Shown here: piece by piece, positions 11,192 to 25,413 of the stretch
Position numbering within the stretch: position 1 is the first letter of the stretch
How the letters are laid out: each line of letters begins with the position of its first letter
From: Stromatinia cepivora
Taxonomy: Eukaryota; Ascomycota; Leotiomycetes; Helotiales; Sclerotiniaceae
Direction of reading: 5' to 3'
Length of the DNA: 64,000 bases
Assembly: GCA_014898415.1 (NCBI GenBank)
Contig: RCTD01000003.1
Coordinates: forward strand, 2,170,001 to 2,234,000
Program-made: the position numbers and the translations under genes
The notes under the pieces: generated by a model
The model's input: the letters and a program-made list of their open reading frames with translations, nothing else
What the model was told of the DNA's origin: nothing
The model's database searches: none

Positions 11192-14100
11192 CTCCTTTAT
11201 TGAGGATATCCTATTTGATTCTTCTAGACTACTAATCCTAATATTTTCTTAAACCTTTCGAAAGCAATTCTTGTATAAGGCTTTGTTATTCTATCGACAA
11301 CTATATCATATGTATTGATATAATTAATAACGATTTTCTTCTTTTCTATTAAATTTCTAATAAAATAATAATTGATATCTATATATTTGGATCGTTTATG
11401 TAAACATAGATTCTTGGTTAAAACTAAAGTGCCCTAATTATCATCAAGTATTTAAACCATATCTTCATTCTTTTCAATATAACTTGATTTGAATAGGTCT
11501 TTAAACATTTATACAATCCATCTCTCTTATTTGATGAATATTATTATCACAATATATTCTGATTCTGTATTAAAGATAATCATAAACATTTATTTCTTAT
11601 TAATCCATAATATAAAACCTTTATAGAATATCATAACTCCCTCTGAAACACTTTTCCGATCATATTTGTCATTAACCCAATCTGCATCTATATATACCTT
11701 TATTATATTATCAAATATATTGTATTCTTTGCAAATATCAGATTATACTCCTTTTAGCCCGAATTATAGCTTCTGTTTGATTGTTAATTATAGATATCGT
11801 ATTAGATTCTTCAAAGCTATAATATAATGTTTTACTGGTTTTGTCATAAATTGTGAAAGTCTTTCAACTAAAAACATTATATCTGATTGAATATATATCA
11901 TTGAATAAATCATACTTCCTATTCGTTATTGATATTTATTTATATCTACCAGTTCATTATTATCAATTGCTAGCTAGAGATAGGTATAATCTATTATTGA
12001 CAGTTTCTTGGCTTAATATTGTCTATATATAATACTATATTTGATTAATATAATATCGAGATATTCTTTTTAGTTCATAATTAATATATACGTTTTTCTA
12101 TTACAAATAATCCTAACATTTAGGATCTTATTAATCTCCCCTAGATTCTTGATATTAAAACGGATTAATAATTTTTCATCGAATTAAATGATTTATAATA
12201 ATATACGCGATACAATAACGATATCATCGATATATACTAATAATATTATATCATAATCTTTAGATATATACAAATATAGGTTTATCAAATTTTATATAAA
12301 GTCTATATCTAAAAGCTCTTTCTTTAATAATAAACTCCAGTCCCTTCTAATTTACTTCAAATTATATAAACTTTATAAAATTCGCAGTACATATCCCTTT
12401 TCGATTTTGATACCTTGAAATAATTCAAGATAGATTTCTTCCTTCAAATATAATTCAATAAAGATGTTTTTAATATCGAAATATAAACATTCCAAATTTT
12501 TTTTTGTAACAATAATTAGGAATAATTTAAATATATTTAACTTTATTATTAATACAAATATTTCGTTATAATCTTTTCCTAATATTTGATTGAACCCTGG
12601 AATCACTAATCTTGCTTTGAATTGTTTTACCTTATTATCCTTAATCTTAATTATAAATATCTATTTCATTGAAACCAAATTACTTCTTTTAGGGAATATA
12701 TATTCGTTCCAAATACCATTTTGAATTAAAGATATAATTTCCTTTTAAATAACTTTCTTTCATTTTTTAAAGTATTCTTAATTCAATATTACTTTCTTAT
12801 AAATTCTTAATATTTTGATTCCTAAAATTTTTTCGACCGGATATACTATATCTTCTATATTGTCTATATTTATTAACGAAATTATAAAATCTGAAACAAT
12901 TTTATTTTTAATATAAAAATCCATTTTATAAATAATTGGGATTATAATTATAATATATTTTATACTTTTTTGAGTTTTGATTTATATAGATATTATAATC
13001 AATACTCTTATAATCTTACTTTCCCATTCTCCTTTAGGATTTTGTTTTATATCTCTTTTCTATTTTCATATTAGATATCTTAAGGATTCATTTTTAAGAT
13101 CCATTATATCCTTTTATTCGATCTCAAATGATTATAAATTTATTTCATTTTCTGATTCTACTGAAATAAATTTGTTAACAAAATTTAAGACGGTCTTAAA
13201 TTTTGCTCCCAATATAAATTCAGGGTTTATAAAAATTGATTCTTGAGCTGGAACCTTTAGAATAATGAATTCGATATTTGAAATATCCTTGAAAAAAGAT
13301 TCTTGATTTGTTTTCTGAATATTGCCATCTTTATCTTTATTATATATTGATATTGATATATCTAATTTATCTAATTTCAATTCGACAATTGGGGTGCTTA
13401 GTATAATCATTGAATTCGATATAATATTTGCTGAAGAAAATGTTTGAAATAAAGATGATACAAATATCGCATTTAATATTGAAGATAGAAAAGGTATTTT
13501 GTTTATTATTGATCTATTACAAAATCTTCGATTTAGCTTTATATTCTTTGTTCTTTGTAAACCTAATTCATAATTTCTTAATTTAAAATCCAAATCTCCT
13601 TTTCGATGAGATTCATTTATAATTACTTTATTTAATCGAAATGTATAATTTAGTTTTGAAGAATACACTTTGATATATTTGTTTATAACTTTTGAATATC
13701 CTAAAAATATATCGATTTTCGAAGTATCCTGTAATTTGTTGTATCTTTACTTTTTCGGAATAATTTTGGGATTAATATAAGTATAATATTTATTCCCCTA
13801 AACTTTGTATATTTCTATATTTGGCATTATATTTGTAAAAGTTTTTATAAGGGATCGATTTATTCTATTTATATCAGGATCAATACTAATACAATTTTTA
13901 ATATAAGCATCATGTTTTATAACTTTGTTTTAAAATTCTAATAGTAATTTAGTTTCTTTTAGTATTATTTTTATATCTGTTTCTATAATCCTTATATTCT
14001 ATTCTACAGGTTTGTTTTGATATAAGGAGATAATTATTGTAATTTCGGATTATATACTTAATGATTATTTATAAATAGTTTATAGGAGTTCTGATATATT

Positions 14101-16079
14101 GTTAATTCTGATTGTAATGATTTTTTCTTCAATAATTAATTCTATCTTTTTTTTCTAAGTTTTCAATATTTGAATTGTATCATTCTTTTGTTTAAATGGT
14201 ATAATCCAATTTACTTTTGTATAATTGTTGATAATCAATATGAAATAACAATTCCCTCAGATCGATTTTGGGAATGATTTTGCAATATCGAAATATATAA
14301 ATTCAAATCTCTTTGATTTATATAAATTCAATTATTTCGGAATATAATTGATTATCTTGGTAAATATATACATTTTGTAAATATCTAATTCAATTAGGAT
14401 CTTTATTAGCTTGATTATATTAGATATCTTATATAGATTCTTGATCTTATCTGAACCTAGATGATTGAATCTTCGATATTATAATAAATATCTCTTTTTT
14501 TCCTTGAATATTAATTCGTTATTGATATCTTTGATACTATCGATTATCTTTAAAGAAAAATCTTTTTCCTGATTATTTTGATATACACTTGAATAAAAAG
14601 TTGTATCCTTGTATTCTTTAATTATATATAAAACTACATATATTCCGTTTTGTATTCTAATATAAATGACTTTTTTATTATCCTTTTTGAAATATATATA
14701 ATAAAAGTTGAATTCCTTTTGCAATTTTGTTTTGCAGATCCTTTTTCTTAACAACAAGTTTATTTCTAGCCTTGATATATATAATATATTTGAAAATAGC
14801 ATTTTAGAATTATCTTTATATATTATATTTACTAAACCCCAATGACAATAATATATTATTCTTTTATCAATCTTTATCCTTTATTTGGCAATAAGGTTTA
14901 TTGATCTAAATAATGAAGATTGATTAGATATATATGAAGAAACGCTTGTATCGGTATATTATTTGTTAGAGGAAGTTTTATTAATGATTTTTTTTATCAA
15001 ATTGTAATCTTCCTTTATTATATCTTTAATATTGGAATCTAATTCAAAGATATTATTAGTAAAGTATATTTGGTCTTTCTTGTTGAAATAGATCTTCTTT
15101 GGATTTGGTGATCTCCTTTTTTTTTGATGATGAAGGTAATTGTGAAGAAGTTTATTGATTTGTATTAAATGTAGATAGTTTTGTATATAATGATCTTCTT
15201 TTTGATATAGATCATAAGTATTGTTTGGGGTTTCGAAATCTGATTCTTAATATCGAAAAGTGTATTTAGATCCTTTCGCAATTTGCACTTGTTTTGATTT
15301 ATTCTTAAAATAAAGTTCCTTAATCTACAAATGCTTGATCTTATTGTTGATATTAAGATTGATTTGGATATCCAATATATTCATTATTTTTTGATAATCG
15401 ATTAAAAGATTATATATTAAAATCAAGAATAAAACAATATCTTAATATACTGATCAATAGTTTTCGTTTATAGCCCCTAATTTCCTTCTGTACTTTTTCA
15501 GTTTATTTTAAACTTTGATGATAATTATATCAGGATAAATATCAAATTGAAATTTGAAGTTCTGGATCATTATTATATATATATTAACTATGATTATACT
15601 AACTCTAATATATTTTGATTTAAAATATCTCCAAAGTATATATACTATTGAATATTCATTAGTAAAGGCTTTATCATTATTATTAAATGTTATACAAATA
15701 TATGATAATATATTCGCTTTGTTCTTTAAATATTCCGATTTCAATTTGATATTGTAATATATATAACCATTAATCTCATAAATAGATGCTATATTGAATC
15801 CTATAATCTATATATATTCATTTAATATTTGATTAATTATATAAAACCATTTTTTTCTTTTCAATTATATTTTTATTTGTTTGAATTATTGTTTATGGTT
15901 ATTTTAATCGAACTTCGAAAAATTGTTTGATTTTGATATTGTAAAGGTTTCTTATTATTTGATAAGTATCGAAGATAGTTTTCAGATTTTTAAAATAGTT
16001 TTAAAAAGTATATAACAAATAAATTCGGGATAATAAAAAAATGTAAAAATAAAACAATAAGAAAATTTATAAAATCATA
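11192..16079 (-). pseudogene. Copia copy A gag-pol remnant
   Basis: Reading leftward from 16079 there is a gag-like stretch (about 15.1-16.0 kb), a GAG pre-integrase segment (about 14479-14802, containing YIYFKKDNKKVIYIRIQNG), integrase remnants (about 13.1-14.4 kb), the reverse transcriptase block LYFDIKNIFIELYLKEEIY (about 12.45 kb, the Copia 'DVKNAFLNG' region) and RNase H remnants (about 11.2-11.6 kb). This order, integrase before reverse transcriptase, is diagnostic of Ty1/Copia. Stops interrupt every frame, so the copy is dead. The longest open piece (13132-13668) covers only the integrase-RT linker. Confidence 0.85.
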
Positions 16080-16084
16080 TTATA

Positions 16085-16250
16085 TGTTGGAAATGAGGCC
16101 ATCATAGGATTAGAATTGAGGTCACGAGACCATAATGGTGTACAGACCATATTTGGGGATAATCTCAATTCTATTCTTATTAGAATTATAGATCCTTAAT
16201 TCAATCTATATAATCAATAATACTATTATTTCCTGTACCAAAAGTTAATA
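16085..16250 (+). repeat. Copia copy B 5-prime LTR
   Basis: It runs from TGTTGGAAATGAGG to AAAGTTAATA and is 166 bp, the same length as its partner at 21400-21565. The following bases, GGTTATAAGATCC, are where a primer-binding site would lie. Confidence 0.85.
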
Positions 16251-19200
16251 GGTTATAAGATCCGGTTGTATAATAGTAATTAGAAAGTAAAATAAATCGA
16301 GAAAGGATTAGTATAGTTAGTAGGGGTGGAATAGAATAAAAATCAGAGTTTTCATATAGTATTATCGAAGTAGAGTTGAAATATGATAATATAGTTTATA
16401 ATTTATAATATTATAGGCTAGAGTGGAGAGCAGTCTGTATAGTGTCGATATAGAATTATAGTAGAGGCGAAGAGCAAGTTCGTATAGCTACAAAAAAATA
16501 TATTACAATATGATTTTATGAATTTTTTATTGTTTTATTTTTATATTTCTTTATTATTTTGAATTTATTTGTTGTATATCTTTTTTTTTTAAGATCGTTT
16601 TAAAAATCTGAAGACTATTTTTGATACCCATCAAATAGCAAGAAATCTTCATAATATCGGAATTAAACAACCCTTCGAAACTCGATCAAAACAATTATAA
16701 GTGATGGTTCAAACAAACGAAGATATAATTGAAAGGGAAAGGATGGTTTTATATAATTAATCAAACATTAGATGAATATGCGTAGATTGCAGAACCCAAT
16801 ACAGTATCTGCCTACGAGATCAATAATTGTATATATTATAATGTCGAGTTGAAATCGGAATATTTAAAGGACAAAGTGAATACGTTATTATATATTTGTA
16901 TAATATTCAATAATGATGATGAAATCTTTATTGATGAATATTTAATAGTATATATATTTTGGAGATACTTTAAATCAAAATATATCAGAGTCAGTGTAAT
17001 CATAATCAATATGTATATAACGATGATCCAGAACTTCAAATTCTAATCCAATATCTATCTTGATATAATTATTATCGAAATTTGGGACAAATTAAAAGAG
17101 TACAAAAGGAAACTAAAAATTATAGATAAAAGTTGTTGATCAATATATTAAGATATTGTCTTATTTTTGGTTTTAATATGTAATTTTTCAATCGATTATC
17201 AAAGAGTAATGGATATATTGGATATTCAAATTAGTTTAGTATTGATGATAAAATCAAGTATTTATAAATTAAGAAATTTCGTTTTAAGGATGGATTAGAG
17301 TTAATACAAATTGCAGAAGGATTTAGGTATACTTTTCGATATCAAGAATCAGATTTCGAGATTCCAAATAATATTTGTGATCTATATCAAAGAAAAGGTT
17401 ATTATATATAAAACTATTTATATTTAATGCGAACTAATAAACTCTTTTGTAATTATTTTTGTTATCAAAAAAGAAAAGGATTATTAAATCCGAAAAAGAT
17501 TTATTTCAACAAAAAGATTAAGTATATTTTGTTAATAATATCTCTGAATCAGATTCCGATATTGAGGATATAATAAAGGAAGATTGTAATTTGATAAAGG
17601 AAACCATTAATAAGGTTTCCTTTAATAAATGATATATCGATATAGGCGTTTCTTTATATATATTTGATTAATCTTTATTATTCAGATCAATAGAATTTAT
17701 TATTAAATAAAGAATAAAGATTAATAAAGGAATAATATATTATTGTTATTGGGGTTTAATGGATATAATATATGAAAATGGTTTTAAGATATTATTTTCA
17801 AATATATTATATATATTAAAGTTAGGAGTAAATTTATTATCAAAAAAAAGGATCTGCGAAATAGGATTGTAAGGGGAATTCAATTTTTATTATATATATT
17901 TCAAAAAGGATAATAAGAAAATCATCTATATTAGAATACAAAACAAAATATATATGATTTCATATATAATCAAAGGATATAAGGATATAGTTTTCTATTC
18001 TAATATATATCAAAATGATCAGGAAAAAGGCTTTTCTTTAAAGATAATCGATGGTATTAAAGGTATTGATAACAAATTAATATTTAAGGAGAAAAAGAGA
18101 TACTTATTATAATATCAAAAATTCAATTATTTAAGTCCAAATAAGATCAAGAATCTATACAAGGTATTCAATATAATTAAGCTAATAAAGATCCCAATTG
18201 AATTAGATATCTACAAAATGTATATACTCATTAAAATAACCAATCATATTCCAAAGTAATTGAATCTATATAAATCAAAGAGATTCGAATTTATATATTT
18301 CGATATTATAGGATCATTCCCAAAATCGATTCAAGGGAATCGTTATTTTATATTGATCATTGATAATTATACAAAAATAAATTAAATCATATTATTTAAA
18401 TAAAAAGACGATACAATTCAAATATTGAAAATTTAGAAAAAGGAGATGAAATTAATTATTAAAGAAAAGATTATTATAACCAGAATTAATAATATACCGG
18501 AACTTTTATAAATTATTTGTGAATGATCATTAAGTATATAATCCGAAATTATAATAATTGCTTTTTCATATCAAAACAAACTTGCAGAATGGAATATAAA
18601 GATTGTAGAAATAAATATGAAAATAATATTAAAAGAAACTGGATTATTATTAGAATTTTGGGATGAAGCTGTAAAGTATGATGCTTATATTAGGAATCGC
18701 ATTAATATTGATCTTAATATGAATGGAATAAATCGATTCTTTATAGAAGCTTTTACAAATATAATATTAGATATAGAAATATATAAAATCTGGGGAAGCA
18801 AATATTATGTTTATATTAATTCCAAGATTATTCTAAAAGGGTAAAGATATGATAAATTGTAGAATACTTCGAAAATCGATATATTCTTAGGATATTCAAA
18901 AGTTACAAATAAATATATTAAAATGTATTTTTTAGAATTAGGTTATATATTTCGATTAAGCAAAATAATTATAAATGAATTTTATCGAAGAGGAGATTTG
19001 GATTTTAAATTAAGAAATTGTGAATCAGGCTTATAAGGAACAAAGAATATAGAGTTAAATCGAAAACCTTATAATAAACCGACAATAAACAAAGTATCTT
19101 CTTTATTTTTAATACCAAATACAATACCTATATTATCTTTATTCCAAATATTCTCTCCAATAAATATTATACCAAATTTAGTAATTATATTAAGTACTCC

Positions 19201-21399
19201 AATTATCGAATTGAAACCAAATAAATTAGATATATCAATACCAATATACAATGAAAATGAAGATAACAATATCCAGAAAACAAATCAAGAATTTTTTTCC
19301 AAGAATACTTTAGATATCGAATCCATCATTTCAAAGGGTCCAATTTAAGAATCAATTTCTGCAAATCCTGAATCTATACCAGAAGCAAAATTTAAAACCG
19401 TCTTAAATTTTATTGATAAATTTATTTCAGTAGGATCAAAAAGCGAAGTAAATTTATAATCATCTGAGATCGAGTAAAAGGATGAAATGAATCTTGAAAA
19501 CGAATCCTCAAAGTATTTAATACGAAAACGGAAAAAAGATATAGAACAAGATTCTGAAAAAGAATAGGAAAATAAGATTATAAAGGTATTGATTATAATA
19601 TCTATATAAACCAAAACTCAAAAAAGTATAGAATATATTATAATTACAATTCCAATTATTTATAAAATGGATCCTTATATTAAAGACAAGATCGTTTCAG
19701 ATTTCATAATTTCGTTAATAGATACAGATAATATAGAAGGTATAATATATCCAGCCGAAAAAGTTCTAAGAATCAAAATACTAAGAATTTATAAGAAAGC
19801 AATATTGAATCGAGAATACTTTGAAAAATGGAAGGAAGTCATTCAAGAGGAAATCATATCCTTAGTTCAAAATGGTATTTAAAAAGAATATATATTCCCT
19901 AAAGAAAGTAATCTGGTTTCGACGAAATGGATATTTACAATTAAAACAAAGAATAACAAAATAGAACAATTCAAGATAAAATTAATGATTTGAAGATTCA
20001 ATTAGATACTAAAAAAGAATTATAACAAAACATTTACACCAACAATAAAATTAGATACACTCAGATTATTCCTAGCTATTATCGCAAAAGAAAATTTGGA
20101 ATATTCATATTTCGATATCAAAAACACCTTTACCGAATTACATTTGAAGGAAGAAATCTACCTCGAACCATTTCAAAATATCAAAATCAAAAAGGGATAT
20201 GTATTACGAGCCCTACAAAGCCTATATAATTTGAAGTAAACTAGAAGGGACTGAAATTTATTATTAAAGAAAGAGTTTTTAGGCATAGATTTTGTATAAA
20301 GTTTGATAGATCCATATCTATATATATCCAAAGATTGTAATATAATATTATTAATATATATCGACGATATCATTATTGCATTGTATATATCATTACAAAT
20401 TATTTGATTCAATGAAAAACTATCGGTCCGTTTTAATATCAAGAATCTAAGGGAGATTAATAAGATCCTAAATATTAGAATCATTTATAATAAAAAAGTA
20501 TATATATTAATTATAGATTAAAAAGAATATTTTAATATTATATTAATTAAATATAATATTATATATAAACAATATCAAATCAAGAAATTGTTAATAATAG
20601 ATTATACCCATCTCCGACCAGTAATTGATAATGATGAATTAGTAAATATAAATGAATATTAATAACGAATAAAAAGTATAATTCATTTAATGGTATATAT
20701 TTGATCAGATATAGTATTCTTAGTTAAAAGACTTTTATAATTTATAATAAAACCAGTAAAACATTATATTATAGCTTTGAAGAATTTGATATAATATTTA
20801 TGATCAATAATCAAATAGAAGTTATAATTCGGGCCAAAGAGAATACAATCTGATATCTGTAAAAAATATAATATATTTGATAATATAATAAAGGTATATA
20901 CAAATGTAAATTGAATTAATAACAAATATAACCGGAAAAGTGTTTCAAAGGGAGTTGTAATATTTTACAAAAGTTTTATATTATAGGTTAATAAGAAACA
21001 AATATCTATGACTATCTTTAATATAGAATTAGAATATATTGCGATAACAATATTCATCAAACAAAGGAAATGGATTATACAAATATTCAAAGATTTATTT
21101 AGATCAAATTATATTAAAAAGAATAAAGATACAATTCAAATACTTAATGATAATCAAAATATTTTAGCTTTAATTAAAAATCTATATTTATATAAACGAT
21201 CCAAATATATAAATATCAGTTATCATTTCATTAGGGATTTAATAGAAAAGGAGAAAATCATCATTAATTATATCAATATATATAATATGATTGTTGATAA
21301 AATGATGAAGTTTTATATAAGGATTGCTTTTGAAAGATTCAAGAAAATGTTGGGATTAGTAATCTAGAAAGATCGAATAGGATATCCTTAATAAGGGAA
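16251..21399 (+). pseudogene. Copia copy B gag-pol remnant
   Basis: This is the decayed polyprotein of a Ty1/Copia element. A gag-like part (16849-17046) is followed by a zinc-knuckle remnant (about 17380-17480) and a YIDIGVSLYI block at about 17640 that may be the protease site. A pre-integrase segment (about 17830-18170) ends in SPNKIKNLYKV. Integrase blocks are FEFIYFDIIGSFPKSIQGNR (about 18290) and KETGLLLEFWDEAVKYDAYI (18617-18844). The reverse transcriptase (about 19870-20640) contains YSYFDIKNTFTELHLKEEIY and retains an IYIDDIII catalytic motif. The RNase H end (21008-21367) has ILNDNQNILALIKN. Many in-frame stops make it non-functional, although the DD motif survives here. Confidence 0.88.
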
Positions 21400-21565
21400 T
21401 ATTGGAAATGAGGTCATTATAGGATTAGAATTGAGGTTACGAGATCATAATGGTGTATAGACCATATTTGGGGATAATTTCAATTCTATTCCTATTAGAA
21501 TTATAGATCCTTAGTTCAATCTATATAGTCAACAATACTACTACTTCCTGTACCAAAAGTTAACA
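21400..21565 (+). repeat. Copia copy B 3-prime LTR
   Basis: The 166-bp LTR begins TATTGGAAATG (RIP-altered TGTTGG) and ends AAAAGTTAACA. The preceding AATAAGGGAA is a plausible polypurine tract. Confidence 0.85.
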
Positions 21566-21824
21566 TTATAATATATTTTTTTGTAGTTATACGAACTTGT
21601 TTTTTGTTTTTGTTATAATTCTATATCAATATTGTATAGATTGCTCTCCGTTCTGGTCTGTAATATTGTGAGTTATAAACTGTATTGTTGTATTTCAATT
21701 CTGCTTCGGTAATATTATATAAAAACTTTTGATTTTCATTCTATTTCATCCCTATTAGCTATATTAATCCTTTTTCGATTTGCTTTGCTTTCTAATCATT
21801 ACTATGCAATCGAATCTTATAACC
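21566..21824 (-). mobile_element. Copia copy A leader (resumed after copy B)
   Basis: This sequence aligns with the leader of copy C (34150-34400) and, inverted, with that of copy B (16251-16505). Shared words include TTGCTTTGCTTTCTAATCAT. It is the 5-prime untranslated leader of copy A, separated from its coding part by the copy B insertion. Confidence 0.8.
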
Positions 21825-21989
21825 TATTAACTTTTGGTATAGGAAATAATAGTATTGTTGATTATATAGGTTGAACTAAGGATCTATATTCTAGTAGAAG
21901 TAGAATTGAGGTTATCCCCAAATATGGTCTGTGCATCATTATGATCACGTGACCTCAATTCTAATCCTATGATGACCTCATTTCCAACA
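21825..21989 (-). repeat. Copia copy A 5-prime LTR
   Basis: An inverted LTR of about 165 bp ending TTTCCAACA. It still contains the GC-richer GATCACGTGACCTC, so it is less mutated than the 3-prime LTR of the same element. Confidence 0.8.
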
Positions 21990-24900
21990 ATAAGATTTAT
22001 TATTCTATTATAAAAAACTATTAATTCAATCGCTCAATTTGTAAGGATTGTATCAAAAATACTATAAAATATTATACATAATATTATCATACTTTACTTA
22101 AATAATATTAAAATTAAAGATCCCCAGAACTCAATATAATAAAACTAAAGTTGAATCTGAATTGAAAAAATTCGTTATCGAACATTTGAAAAACTTGGAT
22201 ATTATAATGAAATATATTAAGTATACAGAATACATTATCAATATCAAATCCAAATAATATTATAATAAAATCCGAATCATAAATTATTATACTAATTCTA
22301 AAGAAAGAAATCCTAATACTATTAAAATCATCAAAATATTTGAATAACCATCATATTCGAATAATTATAAAATTAGAATATTCTTCAGAGTATATATTTT
22401 CTATTATCTTTGAATAAAGAATTTCATTATTATTACAGAATCTTTCTATATATTATTGAAAAAAGATATAAAATTTATTTAAATCATTAATCATAATATT
22501 GTAATAATCTTATTGAAAAACAAATTAATTTCAGCCCCAATCCTTTTTTCATTGATCTATTTAACTAAAATCAAAATTATCGTATTCGTTATCGATACTA
22601 ACTTGATAAAATAAAGAACTATTTTAAATCAAATATATAATAATAAACTTTATATTATTGCTAAATATAAAAATAGTATATAGAATTATATCGAACAGAA
22701 TTATAATATTATTAAAAAAGAATATAAAGAAGTATTTAAAACTTTATAAAAATACAAAAAGGATCTTTATAATATTCATTTCCTTTTAGAAATTAATATA
22801 AATATACTTATAATTCAATTAAATAAAATAATTACAAATCTATCTAATACTTTGATTACAAAATGAATTATTTAAATTAGATTCTTCGATTTTAATATCA
22901 AATATATTCCTGAAAATAAAAACATTATTATAGATACTCTATTACAACGATTATAAATTCTTTCGAACGATATTGATAAAGAATATAAAGAAAATATTAA
23001 TGATTCGATTATCATAAATCTAAATTCATTATAAATAGATCTAATGATAAGTATAAATAACTTTAAAATTTTAAGATAATTCCAAATTTTGAAAAATGAA
23101 AATGAAAGAATATAAATGATCGCTTAATATATTATTATATTATAGAGATCTAAAAATATATCAATAAAAGATTAACAAATCTTCAAAAAGAAAACTTTTA
23201 ATTTCTATATAAAGGATTATTATTTATTCAGAATTTAAGGAAATAGATTGTTTTTTGTCTATATAATAACAAACGATAATTTAATTGAAAAAGCAAAAAT
23301 TATGATTCAAATATATAAAAAACTAGATTATAAGGATTTAAAATTATTATATACTAAAATGTATAATTGTTATTAATAAAATAAAATATACAAAGATATA
23401 AAAAATTAAATGATTTTTTATTCTATTTACTAATTCAAGTTATCAAGACAAATAAATGAATCAATGATTATTATTTAGGCTTTAAATATTTAATATAAAA
23501 TCAATATAAATATTACAAAAATATCTAACAATTATAAATTCAAATGCTTCATTATTCTACAAGAAAATCTGAATAATTAAATGGAAATTAAAGCCTTACA
23601 AAATACTATCTCGAAAATAATTACTAAATTCCTTTATGAAATAATTTATTGTCATAATCTTTTTGAAGAAATTATTATAAATAAAAAATTTAAAAATAAA
23701 AACATTATATTTGCTTATTATAAAAAATATAGAATCAGTAAAATTAAGATATCAGTCTATCACCTATAAACCAATAGAATAATAAAAAAAGATCATCATT
23801 CTATTATAAAAATACTTTCCCATTTATCACAAAAAGAATATAAACAATCTAAATAATTGAAAACTATATTATTCATTCATCACATTTCAATTTACAAATC
23901 GATAAACAAAATACTATTTGAATTAATCTATAAACAAAAAACTATATTACCTTTCGAAATTATATATACAATTTAAAGAATCCTTAATTAAAAAACTATA
24001 CAAATCCAAAAAGATCTATTGATTATTAAAATACAATAATGAAAAATATTAAATAAAGATATTAAAGAAATAATCCTTTACAAACAATATTACAAAGAAA
24101 ATAATAAATTTCGATATAATCTTAATTACAAAACATTAAATAAAAATATTCAAATAAAAGATATAATCCTATATTACAATCCTTAATCAAAAATCGATAT
24201 ATCTTATAATACAAAACTTATTTTCAAATAATATAGATCTTATAAAATAACAAAAAAATTGAAGGGTTTTTTTATATATACCTTTAAAGAAATAAATAAT
24301 ATTTTATTTAATAGAATTTATACAAATATTTATCTTAAGAAATATATTTTGTATTCAAATCTTTTTATAAATAACAATTCTAAAGATTTATATAAATAAA
24401 TAAATCAAAAAAACTGAGTTTCTAAATATCCATAATTTTTCAAATAAAAAAAAATAAATAACCAAAAACTATTCTTTATTTAATTACAAAATAATATAGA
24501 ACTAAAAAAGGAAAACAAATACAATAAATCGAAAAAAGTTATTACTACAAATTTCTGATCACCAATTAAAAAAATCAATAAAAAAAACCTTATAATCCTT
24601 AAAAAAAAAGTATTTGAATTCTCTTTGAAAAACTTATTATACTATCGATCTTGTTTTTAAACAATTTATAAACAATTTTTGAACAATATTTAAATAATTC
24701 AATATTTTCCCTTTAAATTTGATCTTTTTAATAACTTGATTTAAGATTATCAATTCTTTATTTATATTTATTTTATTATTTATATAAACTTTTATTTAAA
24801 TTTTAATATAATATTTAGAAAAGGATCTAATCAAATTATAATCTTTCATTTTATTAGTAATAATACCCTTTTTTTAATTCAATACAAAAATCATTTTTTT

Positions 24901-25103
24901 AATAACAAAATCAAAGCATTTGTATTTATTGAAATTCTTAAAATTAAGGAAAAATATAATACTTTTGAATAATAATTCAATTACTCTATAAATATTCCTA
25001 ATTTCATTAGAAACTTTGTAAATAAAATAAAAGATCGAATTGAAAATCAGAAATTCTATAAAACAGTTGATTTTTCCAGAATTGATTATTTTATTAAGAA
25101 TAA
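21990..25103 (+). pseudogene. Gypsy-2 pol fragment (same family as Gypsy-3)
   Basis: A truncated, stop-riddled Gypsy pol reading left to right. The end of reverse transcriptase is at about 22160-22400. RNase H follows at about 22550-22960, ending in FDFNIKYIPENKNIIIDTLL, which matches the usual 'GKKNVVADALSR' close. Integrase runs from about 23460 to 23800 and includes LQNTISKIITKFLYEIIYCH. An integrase C-terminal segment lies at about 24180-24380. The region after integrase (24400-25100) is homologous to 35520-36170 of Gypsy-3 on the opposite strand. The gag, protease and first half of RT are absent. It ends abruptly against an inverted LTR at 25104. Confidence 0.8.
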
Positions 25104-25413
25104 TATCACGGGATAGCATGACTACAGAGCACCCCCAGAGACCGGGGAACAGGTGGCACACACGATCAACAGAGTAAAAGAATTGAATGATTTGTTCTTG
25201 ATTATATGAATCAAAAACTATATATATAGAACAAATGAATAATTATTTAATTAATATATATCTTAATTAAACTAGATCTTTATTTATTAGTATATCAGGA
25301 TTATTTTATTAATCGAAGAGATTGGTAAAGATTAGAAGATCCTTTATTTTGATTGAAAAGTATATCCTTTGATTTTTTATAGGATATAAGGGATTATAGG
25401 GTTTTCTGTAATA
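25104..25413 (-). repeat. Solo-like LTR of the 309-bp family, inverted copy
   Basis: This is the inverted counterpart of 50720-51028. The two are alike in length (310 and 309 bp) and share termini TATCACGG and CTGTAATA (mutated CCGTGACA). The left 65 bases are GC-rich and unmutated (ACCCCCAGAGACCGGGGAAC), whereas the rest is converted to A/T-rich sequence. I found no matching target duplication. Confidence 0.75.

Larger units (their letters stand above)
16085..21565 (+). mobile_element. Copia copy B, full length, inserted into copy A
   Basis: The element is 5,481 bp with 166-bp LTRs at 16085-16250 and 21400-21565. It is flanked by an exact 5-bp target duplication, TTATA at 16080-16084 and 21566-21570. 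Its insertion splits the leader of copy A, which resumes at 21566. It reads left to right and carries the same gag-pol order as copies A and C. Copy B is therefore the younger of the two nested elements. Confidence 0.9.
11027..21989 (-). mobile_element. Copia copy A, full length but split by copy B
   Basis: The left end is an inverted LTR (11027-11191, starting TGTTAACTTTT) and the right end an inverted LTR (21825-21989, ending TTTCCAACA), so the element reads right to left. Removing copy B and one TTATA leaves about 5,477 bp, almost exactly the 5,481 bp of copies B and C. This shows that the two halves are one element. The coding remnants at 11192-16079 and the untranslated leader at 21566-21824 fit the order seen in copies B and C. 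No clear target duplication remains (TTTTG left, ATAAG right). Confidence 0.85.

Noticed and set aside
11022..21994. Target duplication for Copia copy A
   Set aside because: TTTTG and ATAAG do not match even allowing C/T and G/A changes. The element is defined by its LTRs and length instead.
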